Shown here: one piece after another, positions 5,666 to 11,595 of the stretch
How the letters are laid out: every line of letters begins with the position of its first letter
Numbering within the stretch: position 1 is the stretch's first letter
Assembly (NCBI GenBank): GCA_037385685.1
Contig: JARRMW010000047.1
Location: forward strand, 1-11,595
From: Sva-25 sp037385685
GTDB taxonomy: Bacteria; Pseudomonadota; Gammaproteobacteria; Chromatiales; Chromatiaceae
Length of the DNA stretch: 11,595 nt
Direction of reading: 5' to 3'
Notes under the pieces: model-generated
The model's input: only the letters and a program-made list of their open reading frames with translations
What the model was told of the DNA's origin: nothing
Databases searched by the model: none
Program-made: the position numbers and the translations under genes

Positions 5666-6438
5666 CGGTGACACCGATTCCGGCTTTCGAGGATAATTAC
5701 ATCTGGTGCCTGAGTGATACAGATACAGGTTATGCTGTTGTTGTTGACCCGGGTGACGATGATCCGGTGCGTGCCCATCTCGAAGAGAACGGCCTGAAAC
5801 TCGCGGCAATACTCGTGACGCACAAGCACGGCGATCACACGGGCGGGATTCGTGAATTGCTTGCTGATTGGCCCGGAATCCCGGTGTACGGACCGGCAAA
5901 CGAGCCAATTGCCACCCTCACACAGCGTGTCAGCGAAGGCGACCGCATACACATACCCGAAATCGAAGCGACATTCGAGGTCCTCGATGTCCCCGGGCAC
6001 ACCGAGGGTCATGTCGCCTACCTCTGTGGTGACAGGCTCTTTTGCGGAGACACGCTCTTTGCTGCCGGTTGCGGACGTGTGTTCAGCGGAACGCACGAAC
6101 AGCTTCATGCATCGCTTTCGAAGATCGCGGCACTGCCACGCCGGACCCGGCTCTATTGTGCACATGAATACACGCTCGATAACCTCGGTTTTGCAGAGTG
6201 GGTCGAGCCTGACAGCGAGGCGATCCGGCAGCGCATCGAGCGGGATCGCGCCGCGCGGCAGCGCAATGAGCCGACAGTGCCCTCGCTGCTGTCTGACGAA
6301 CTCGAGACGAACCCTTTCCTGCGGTGTAATGTCCCGCAGGTCATTGCGGCTGCCGAACGCCATGCCGGTCGTCCTCTTGACCGGGCCGAGGAAGTCTTCA
6401 CGGCGATCCGGACCTGGAAAGACAGCGAGTATGACTGA
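5662..6438 (+). CDS. gloB: Hydroxyacylglutathione hydrolase (glyoxalase II)
   Basis: GloB hydrolyses S-lactoylglutathione to lactate and glutathione, finishing methylglyoxal detoxification. The 258-residue protein is a metallo-beta-lactamase fold enzyme. The motif THKHGDH (53-59) supplies His54, His56, Asp58 and His59; His113, bridging Asp130 and His168 complete the two-metal site. PGHTEGHV (111-118) and GDTLFAAGCGRVFSGTHEQL are typical of glyoxalase II, and the C-terminal helical substrate domain with NPFLR (217-221) separates it from other lactamase-fold proteins. The GTG start at 5662 is within the hisI stop (GTGA), and the protein begins as the family usually does (TVTPIPAFEDNYIW). It is translationally coupled to hisI. 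No terminator is evident after it. Confidence 0.95.
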   Translation: MTVTPIPAFEDNYIWCLSDTDTGYAVVVDPGDDDPVRAHLEENGLKLAAILVTHKHGDHTGGIRELLADWPGIPVYGPANEPIATLTQRVSEGDRIHIPEIEATFEVLDVPGHTEGHVAYLCGDRLFCGDTLFAAGCGRVFSGTHEQLHASLSKIAALPRRTRLYCAHEYTLDNLGFAEWVEPDSEAIRQRIERDRAARQRNEPTVPSLLSDELETNPFLRCNVPQVIAAAERHAGRPLDRAEEVFTAIRTWKDSEYD

Positions 6439-6553
6439 CTGTTTCGGGCCTGTGTCTCGCTTTTCATCGCTGAACGTTCGTTCGGCACGGGTGCTTGAAA
6501 TGGCAGGTCATCTTGTCTAACGTGGCCGGAGTTTGATTGATCCGGACACTTTC

Positions 6554-7069
6554 ATGAAAAAGAGACTGATCGCGCTCTCGGTTGCCGTGCTGTTACCGCC
6601 AGCTTCCCAGGCCAGTTTGTTCAATGCTGCTACTTTCTCGGCGGGCTGGTCGGATGATTTCGATACACCTTTTCGAATCGGCCTGCGTGGCGACACCGAC
6701 TATCGCTGGTTCGAGTCAGGAACAGGCTATCTTTCGACCTATTACGAACTTGCCCTGAGCCGTTTTACCGACAGCCAAAGGCCGGCGACTGCTGTCTCCG
6801 TTTCTCCGGTCCTGACCTACAATTTCAAGACCTCCGGGAAGCTGGAACCATTCGTTGAATTCGGGATTGGCCTGACATGGGTTTCCGAGAAGAGTGTCGG
6901 CCTGCGGGAACTCGGTTCCAGCTTTCAGTTTGAGGATCGCGTCGGTGCCGGTTTCAGAACTGGCCCGCATGACTGGACTCTGCGCTATATCCACTATTCC
7001 AATGCCGGTTTCGAGGAGCCGAATGATGGTCTCGACCTGGTCACGATCAACTACGGCTACCGCTTCTAG
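6554..7069 (+). CDS. pagL: PagL-type lipid A 3-O-deacylase (outer membrane)
   Basis: PagL is an outer-membrane beta-barrel that removes the 3-O acyl chain of lipid A, altering LPS signalling and envelope properties. With the ATG at 6554 the product has 171 residues and a clear signal peptide (MKKRLIALSVAVLLPPASQA). A GGA at 6544-6546 supports this start over a TTG at 6533. The mature part alternates barrel strands and ends in Phe (YGYRF), the outer-membrane assembly signature. It closely follows Pseudomonas aeruginosa PagL from GSSFQFEDRVGAGF (121-134) to IHYSNAGFEEPNDGLD (146-161). The catalytic His (147) and Ser (149) are present. The position of the third residue, Glu140 of the mature Pseudomonas enzyme, is Asp161 here. 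It is followed after 8 nt by the DUF2130 gene. A 115-nt gap upstream carries a TTGAAA (6495-6500) but no convincing -10. Confidence 0.85.
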   Translation: MKKRLIALSVAVLLPPASQASLFNAATFSAGWSDDFDTPFRIGLRGDTDYRWFESGTGYLSTYYELALSRFTDSQRPATAVSVSPVLTYNFKTSGKLEPFVEFGIGLTWVSEKSVGLRELGSSFQFEDRVGAGFRTGPHDWTLRYIHYSNAGFEEPNDGLDLVTINYGYRF

Positions 7070-7077
7070 TCAGGGTC

Positions 7078-8355
7078 ATGGCATCAACCTCCGACAGCCA
7101 GACACGGCATATCCAGTGTCCCCATTGCGGTGGCGATATCGATGTCAACGACATTCTCTATCACCAGGTCGAGGAAGAACTCGCAAGGAAGTTTCGCCAA
7201 AAGCTGGCCGATGAACAGCAGCGATACAGCAAGCAGTTTGAAGAGCTCGAATCCGAGAAGGCAGCACTGGAGGCGCAGAAGAGAGCGCACGAGCAGGCTG
7301 TTGCCGAGGCAGTCCGGGTTGCGATCAGCGAGGAGAAGAAGCGACTCCAGGTGCAGCTGCGGACTTCCCTGGAGCAGGAGCAGGCCGAACGCTTTGCCTT
7401 GCTGCAGAATGAGCTCAACGAGAAGTCGGAACGTCTGCGTGAACTTAACAAGCTCGCGGCTGAAATGGAACGTCTGAAGCGCGAGAAAGAGGAGCTTCGC
7501 GACGTGCTCGAGGCCGAGTCCCAGAAAAAGCTGACCGCCATGCTCAGCGACGAGCGCGCGAAAATTCGCAAGAACGAGGAAGAAAAGGCGCTGCTGAAAC
7601 TCTCGGAACGCGAACAGGTAATAGAACAGCTCAAGCAACAGCTCACCGAAGCTCAGCGGAAGGCCGAGCAGGGATCCATGCAGCTGCAGGGCGAGGCGCA
7701 GGAGCTGGTGATCGAGGATTATCTGGTCACGACTTTTCCGCTCGATACAATCGAGGAGATCAAGAAAGGGGCGCATGGCGCTGATTGCCTGCAGGTCATC
7801 AATACCAGGTCACGCAGCAATTGCGGCAGCATCTATTACGAGAGCAAGCGTGCGAAACATTTCGCACCCTCATGGATTGAGAAGTTCAAGCATGACATTC
7901 GTGAAAAGGGCGCTGATATCGGCGTATTGGTGACCGCTGCGATGCCAGCGGATATGCCACGTATGGGACTCAGGGACGGTGTCTGGATCTGTACTTTCAG
8001 CGAGTTCCAGGGGCTTGCGGCCGTGTTGCGCGAGAGTCTCATTCGTCTTGACCAGGCGGTCTCCGCCCAGGAAAACCGGGGTGACAAGATGGACATGCTC
8101 TACGACTATCTCACAGGCAACGAGTTTCGCATGCAGGTCGAGGCGATTGTCGAGGGTTTTACCCAGATGCAGGCAGATCTCGAATCCGAGAAGCGCGCCA
8201 TGCAGGGCATCTGGAAAAAACGCGAAAAGCAGATCCGCAAGGTCCTGCTCAACACCACGCAAATGCACGGTTCCGTGAAAGGCATTGCCGGAAGCGCTGT
8301 CCAGAGTGTCCCCATGCTGGAGTTGAATGAGGGTGACGATAACGGGGAGGTGTGA
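7078..8355 (+). CDS. DUF2130 protein: Cys-pair, long coiled coil and nuclease-like fold
   Basis: The 425-residue protein has three parts. Residues 12-20 hold a CPHCGG knuckle resembling half of a zinc ribbon. Residues about 30-200 form a long charged coiled coil rich in Glu, Lys, Gln and Leu. Residues about 205-325 are the DUF2130 domain: GEAQELVIEDYL, then GADCLQVI with Asp236, SIYYESKRAKHF with Glu255 and Lys257, and a strand ADIGVLVTAAMP. The Asp...Glu-x-Lys order fits a PD-(D/E)XK nuclease core, but no activity is established for the family as far as I know. A second helical region (about 330-400) follows. An AGGG lies 4 nt before the ATG. It probably shares a transcript with pagL, though no functional link is obvious. 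A DNA-processing role is inference only. Confidence 0.85.
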   Translation: MASTSDSQTRHIQCPHCGGDIDVNDILYHQVEEELARKFRQKLADEQQRYSKQFEELESEKAALEAQKRAHEQAVAEAVRVAISEEKKRLQVQLRTSLEQEQAERFALLQNELNEKSERLRELNKLAAEMERLKREKEELRDVLEAESQKKLTAMLSDERAKIRKNEEEKALLKLSEREQVIEQLKQQLTEAQRKAEQGSMQLQGEAQELVIEDYLVTTFPLDTIEEIKKGAHGADCLQVINTRSRSNCGSIYYESKRAKHFAPSWIEKFKHDIREKGADIGVLVTAAMPADMPRMGLRDGVWICTFSEFQGLAAVLRESLIRLDQAVSAQENRGDKMDMLYDYLTGNEFRMQVEAIVEGFTQMQADLESEKRAMQGIWKKREKQIRKVLLNTTQMHGSVKGIAGSAVQSVPMLELNEGDDNGEV

Positions 8356-8397
8356 CTTCCTCGAGTGTTGCTTCGGAACCGCTGCCATTCCGGACGG

Positions 8398-8423
8398 CCT
8401 GAGGCTTTTCAGCAGGGTTTTTT
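8398..8423 (+). terminator. Weak possible terminator after the DUF2130 gene
   Basis: CCTG (8398-8401) can pair with CAGG (8413-8416), followed after one G by six T (8418-8423) and more T-rich sequence. The stem has only four pairs, so the T-run is more convincing than the helix. A second inverted repeat, CGGAA/TTCCG, lies just upstream at 8374-8392. Together they mark a plausible but weak stop signal before lepA. Confidence 0.3.
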
Positions 8424-8479
8424 CTTCTTTCATCGCCCGCAACGGATCATGCGAAAGACTCCTGAAGGATACGGATCTT

Positions 8480-8488
8480 TGCTATGAT
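8480..8488 (+). promoter_or_regulatory. Extended -10 promoter for lepA
   Basis: TGCTATGAT has the TG-n extension and TATGAT (five of six -10 consensus bases). It lies about 60 nt before the lepA ATG, within the 192-nt gap that follows the DUF2130 gene. The -35 region (TCCTGA or CCTGAA) is weak. With the T-run upstream, this suggests lepA starts its own transcription unit. Confidence 0.4.
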
Positions 8489-8547
8489 TGCGCTTTTTCC
8501 GGGACAGCACCTTTCACTCCTGTCCTTTCGAGCATCATCCTGACTGC

Positions 8548-10353
8548 ATGACCGATCTCAGCCACATCCGCAATTTCTCCATCATTGCCCACATCGATCA
8601 TGGTAAATCGACCATTGCCGATCGCTTTATCCAGATCTGCGGCGGACTGACCGAGCGAGAGATGGCAGAACAGGTGCTGGATTCGATGGATCTCGAGCGT
8701 GAACGCGGCATCACCATCAAGGCCCAGAGCGTCACGCTGAAATATCCCGCAAAGAACGGTGAAACCTACAAGCTGAACTTCATCGATACGCCCGGTCACG
8801 TCGACTTCTCCTACGAGGTTTCGCGCTCGCTGGCTGCCTGCGAGGGAGCCTTGCTGGTCGTTGATGCAGCCCAGGGCGTCGAGGCCCAGAGTGTCGCCAA
8901 CTGCTACACGGCCATCGAGCAGGGACTCGAGGTGATTCCGGTGCTGAACAAGATCGACCTGCCATCGGCCGAGCCGGAGCGGGTCATCAACGAGATCGAG
9001 GAGATCATTGGCATCGACGCGCAGAATGCGTTGCGCGTCAGCGCCAAGACCGGTATCGGTATCGAGGATCTGCTCGAGCAGCTCGTCGAGCTGGTTCCTC
9101 CTCCCGAGGGCGACGAAAACGCGCCGTTGCAGGCACTCATCGTTGACTCCTGGTTTGATCCCTATGTCGGTGTCATCTCCCTGATCCGTGTCGTCAACGG
9201 CAGCATCAGCAAGAAGGACAAGATCACCATCATGTCGACCGGGCGCACGCACCAGGTCGATAACGTCGGTATCTTTACCCCCAAGCAAACTGCGACAGGC
9301 ATGCTCGGGCCGGGCGAGGTCGGTTTCCTGATTGCCGGTATCAAGGAGATCGACGGCGCGCCGGTGGGTGATACCATCACGCATACGGACAACAAGGCAA
9401 GCAAGCCGCTGCCAGGCTTCGAGGAGATGCGTCCACGTGTTTTCTCCGGTCTCTATCCCGTGACTTCCGATGATTACGAGGATCTGCGAGAGGCCTTGCA
9501 GAAGCTGCGTCTGAACGATGCTGCACTCTACTTCGAGCCGGAAGTCTCCCAGGCGCTCGGTTTCGGGTTCCGTTGCGGCTTTCTCGGCATGCTGCACATG
9601 GAGATTGTGCAGGAGCGTCTCGAGCGTGAATATGATCTCGACCTGGTCACGACGGCACCGACCGTTGTCTACGAGGTGCTGATGCGTGACGGAGAAGTCG
9701 TAAAGATCGACAATCCGGCCGAACTGCCGGATCCGTCGAAGATCGAGGAGATTCGCGAGCCCATCATCGAGGCGACCATCCTCGTGCCCCAGAACATGCT
9801 CGGACCCGTGATCACCCTTTGCGTCGAGAAACGTGGTTTGCAGAAGAACATGCAATATCTCGGTGGCCAGGTGCAGATCACCTATGAGTTGCCAATGAAC
9901 GAAGTCGTACTCGACTTCTTCGACCGCCTGAAATCGGTGAGCCGTGGCTATGCCTCGTTCGAATACGAGTTCCGCCGTTTCCAGTCTGCGCCGCTGGTCA
10001 AGATCGACATTCTCATCAACGGCGAAAAGGTCGATGCGCTGTCATCCATCGTGCATCAGGAGAATGCGCAGTCACGGGGTCGTGAACTCACCGAGAAGAT
10101 GAAAGAGTTGATCCCGCGCCAGATGTTCGAGGTCGCGATCCAGGCCGCGATCGGCAGCAAGGTCATCGCGCGCTCGACAGTCAAGGCGCTGCGCAAGAAT
10201 GTGACCGCAAAGTGTTACGGTGGTGATGTCACACGCAAGCGCAAGCTGCTCGAAAAACAGAAAGCGGGCAAGAAACGCATGAAACAGATCGGCAAGGTCG
10301 ACATTCCCCAGGATGCCTTTCTTGCCGTACTCAAGGTCGGGCAGGACAACTGA
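8548..10353 (+). CDS. lepA: Elongation factor 4 (LepA), ribosome-associated GTPase
   Basis: LepA is a translational GTPase that binds ribosomes and acts in translation fidelity or ribosome assembly. The 601-residue product (E. coli has 599) contains all the GTP-binding motifs: AHIDHGKST (14-22), RGITIKAQ (53-60), DTPGH (80-84), NKID (134-137) and SAKTG. The elongation-factor domains II and III follow, then the LepA-specific C-terminal domain with the KRKLLEKQKAGKKRMKQIG tail. ATG 8548 gives the conserved start MTDLSHIRNFSIIAHIDHG; an upstream in-phase TTG (8488) would add non-conserved residues and overlap the likely -10 box, so it was not used. There is no clear Shine-Dalgarno. lepB follows after 42 nt, the usual gammaproteobacterial pairing. 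Confidence 0.98.
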   Translation: MTDLSHIRNFSIIAHIDHGKSTIADRFIQICGGLTEREMAEQVLDSMDLERERGITIKAQSVTLKYPAKNGETYKLNFIDTPGHVDFSYEVSRSLAACEGALLVVDAAQGVEAQSVANCYTAIEQGLEVIPVLNKIDLPSAEPERVINEIEEIIGIDAQNALRVSAKTGIGIEDLLEQLVELVPPPEGDENAPLQALIVDSWFDPYVGVISLIRVVNGSISKKDKITIMSTGRTHQVDNVGIFTPKQTATGMLGPGEVGFLIAGIKEIDGAPVGDTITHTDNKASKPLPGFEEMRPRVFSGLYPVTSDDYEDLREALQKLRLNDAALYFEPEVSQALGFGFRCGFLGMLHMEIVQERLEREYDLDLVTTAPTVVYEVLMRDGEVVKIDNPAELPDPSKIEEIREPIIEATILVPQNMLGPVITLCVEKRGLQKNMQYLGGQVQITYELPMNEVVLDFFDRLKSVSRGYASFEYEFRRFQSAPLVKIDILINGEKVDALSSIVHQENAQSRGRELTEKMKELIPRQMFEVAIQAAIGSKVIARSTVKALRKNVTAKCYGGDVTRKRKLLEKQKAGKKRMKQIGKVDIPQDAFLAVLKVGQDN

Positions 10354-10395
10354 CGCGATCGTCCGTCCGTCTCCCTATCGCAAACCGGATAGAAT

Positions 10396-11193
10396 ATGGC
10401 AATGAACATTGGATTGATTCTCGTCATCGCAACTGTCGTCATGGGCGTGATCCTGCTGATCGACAAACTTGTTTTTGCGAGAAAAAGGAGTGGGAAACTC
10501 CCGCTGGTCGTGGATATCTCGCGGTCTGTCTTTCCCGTCGTGCTGATCGTGCTCCTGATCCGCTCGTTTATCGGAGAACCTTTCAGGATTCCGTCGGGCT
10601 CCATGATGCCGACGCTGCTTGTCGGTGACTTTATCCTCGTGAGCAAGTTTTCCTACGGCCTGCGTCTGCCCGTCACAAATACCAGGATACTGGACACGGG
10701 ATCGCCCGAACGTGGTGATGTTGCTGTCTTCCGTTATCCTGTCGATAACAAGACCGACTTCATCAAGCGTATCGTCGCTGTTCCCGGGGACACAGTCGCA
10801 TATCGCAACAAAACACTTTATATTAACGGTGAGCCACAGCCTGTCGAATTGATCGGACGTTACCAGGGTACGGGGTCCGGAGTGAACCATACCGGCACTC
10901 TGCATGCGAGCGAAAACCTGACAGGGGTCCGGCACGAGATCCTGGTCGATGAGCGGCGTCCGGATTTTCCGAGCCCCCAGTGCAGTTTTCTTGCGCATGG
11001 GCCGGTCACGGTGCCAGAGGGTAACTATTTTGCCGTGGGTGATAACCGCGACAACAGCAATGACAGCCGCTGCTGGGGTTTTGTGCCGGATGAGAATCTT
11101 GTCGGGAAAGCGACATACATCTGGATGCATTTCGATCCGGAAATGGACGGAATGCCGATTAACTGGGGGAGAATAGGAAATGCAATTGACTAG
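10396..11193 (+). CDS. lepB: Signal peptidase I
   Basis: LepB is the inner-membrane serine protease that removes signal peptides from exported proteins. The 265-residue protein has two N-terminal membrane helices (about 4-25 and 44-60) separated by a short basic cytoplasmic loop (FARKRSGK), so the catalytic domain faces the periplasm. The nucleophile Ser69 lies in PSGSMMPT (66-73) and the general base Lys124 in FIKRIVAVPGD (122-132); GDNRDNSNDSR (215-225) is the last conserved box. It is shorter than E. coli LepB (324 residues) but within the family's range. Two cysteines (196, 226) lie in the periplasmic part and could form a disulfide. A GGA (10387-10389) supports the ATG at 10396. It overlaps the start of the DUF4845 gene by 14 nt. 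Confidence 0.97.
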   Translation: MAMNIGLILVIATVVMGVILLIDKLVFARKRSGKLPLVVDISRSVFPVVLIVLLIRSFIGEPFRIPSGSMMPTLLVGDFILVSKFSYGLRLPVTNTRILDTGSPERGDVAVFRYPVDNKTDFIKRIVAVPGDTVAYRNKTLYINGEPQPVELIGRYQGTGSGVNHTGTLHASENLTGVRHEILVDERRPDFPSPQCSFLAHGPVTVPEGNYFAVGDNRDNSNDSRCWGFVPDENLVGKATYIWMHFDPEMDGMPINWGRIGNAID

Positions 11194-11563
11194 CATGAAA
11201 AAGCAACAGGGTCTTTCAATCATCGGCCTGCTGGTTTTTCTTCTCATGGCCGGCGCGCTTGGCTTCTTCGGCCTCAAGGTCGGGCCGACTTACCTGGAAA
11301 ACTGGACGCTGAAAAAGATGATGCAGGATCTTCAGACCGACGATGATGTCATCGGCAAGCCGGCAAGTACGGTTCGGAATATGGTTATGAAACGTATCAG
11401 GATCAATGGTGTCTACAGCCTCACGCCGAGAAATGTCAACATCCAGCGCAGAGGCGCCTATAACGTCGTCACTCTCGATTATACGGTTGCCAAGAAACTG
11501 GCCGGCAACATGGAAGTCGTCATGACATTCAAGGAAACAGCGAACATCCCGGCTTCGCCTTGA
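11180..11563 (+). CDS. DUF4845 family single-pass membrane protein
   Basis: This 127-residue protein of unknown function matches the DUF4845 family that typically sits between lepB and rnc in gammaproteobacteria. A hydrophobic helix (about 12-33, LSIIGLLVFLLMAGALGFFG) follows a short basic tail. The remaining domain (from VGPTYLENWTLKKMMQDL) would lie in the periplasm. The N-terminus resembles a type IV pilin-like prepilin (basic tail, then G-L-S-I-I), but the Glu expected five residues after the cleavage glycine is Gly here, so processing is unlikely. The ATG at 11180 has GGGGAG at a good distance and overlaps the lepB end. A second ATG at 11195 matches the usual family start but is badly spaced from it. 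Confidence 0.85.
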   Translation: MQLTSMKKQQGLSIIGLLVFLLMAGALGFFGLKVGPTYLENWTLKKMMQDLQTDDDVIGKPASTVRNMVMKRIRINGVYSLTPRNVNIQRRGAYNVVTLDYTVAKKLAGNMEVVMTFKETANIPASP

Positions 11564-11595
11564 GAAAAGAGCCTTGCGGGCTTGTCGCTGCGCTC
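11560..11595 (+). CDS. Possible first codons of the next gene, expected to be rnc (partial)
   Basis: A TTG at 11560 overlaps the stop of the DUF4845 gene (TTGA) and opens a frame of 12 codons to the window edge, reading LRKEPCGLVAAL if TTG is written as Leu. The overlap style matches other junctions in this window, and rnc (ribonuclease III) is the usual next gene. The fragment is too short to recognise, and other starts (TTG at 11574 or 11582) are possible. Confidence 0.22.
   Translation, partial: MRKEPCGLVAAL

Noticed and set aside
6529..6543. AGTTTGATTGATCC resembling the start of 16S rRNA
   Set aside because: The similarity is a dozen bases only, and a signal-peptide CDS follows directly; no rRNA sequence continues.
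8482..9855. 457-codon open frame on the minus strand opposite lepA
   Set aside because: It mirrors the codon pattern of lepA on the other strand, shows no recognisable family, and lepA is certain by its motifs across the whole length.
10390..10395. TAGAAT just before lepB as an internal promoter
   Set aside because: It matches a -10 box, but there is no -35 or TG extension, and the 42-nt gap fits simple cotranscription with lepA.

Overview
The window looks like a stretch of moderately GC-rich gammaproteobacterial chromosome. The support is the conserved block lepA-lepB-DUF4845 with what may be the first codons of rnc, a BolA very like that of Escherichia coli, a DUF1820 protein, a PagL-type lipid A deacylase (which needs an LPS outer membrane), and a uracil-DNA glycosylase/rimI pair. 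I cannot name the genus. There are no tRNA or rRNA genes, insertion sequences, CRISPR arrays or prophage genes. This is mostly housekeeping DNA.

Layout. Positions 1-446 hold the possible tail of an upstream gene, a good sigma-70-type promoter (100-128) and a long leader. The leader encodes a 34-residue peptide that ends in a cluster of leucine codons, followed by two small GC-rich hairpins: a candidate leucine attenuator for leuA. leuA (447-1953) is recognisable throughout, but about 41 nt are missing near its 5' end. This removes about 14 codons and shifts the frame, so it is broken as written. Close behind on the same strand are a family 4 uracil-DNA glycosylase and rimI (1963-3149). On the minus strand a compact four-gene cluster reads DUF1820, a soluble Cache/PDC sensor protein, bolA and a CPFC glutaredoxin-like protein (5163 down to 3184); every junction overlaps by 1 or 4 nt. 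Diverging from it are hisI and gloB (5234-6438), also overlapping. Next come pagL and a DUF2130 coiled-coil/nuclease-fold protein (6554-8355). The window ends with lepA, lepB and a DUF4845 membrane protein (8548-11563).

How the genes work together. leuA commits 2-ketoisovalerate to leucine, and its leader appears built to sense charged leucyl-tRNA. The minus-strand cluster joins a thiol/Fe-S pair (BolA and a glutaredoxin-like protein) to a sensor domain with no membrane segment and no output domain, plus an uncharacterised small protein; it is the least understood part of the window. hisI (histidine synthesis) and gloB (methylglyoxal detoxification) share a transcript without an obvious metabolic link. 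lepA and lepB form the usual translation and protein-export pair.

The main points for a second look are the leucine leader, the lesion in leuA, the Cache/BolA/glutaredoxin cluster with a possibly leaderless first gene, and the DUF2130 protein. I saw no clear new defence or mobile system.
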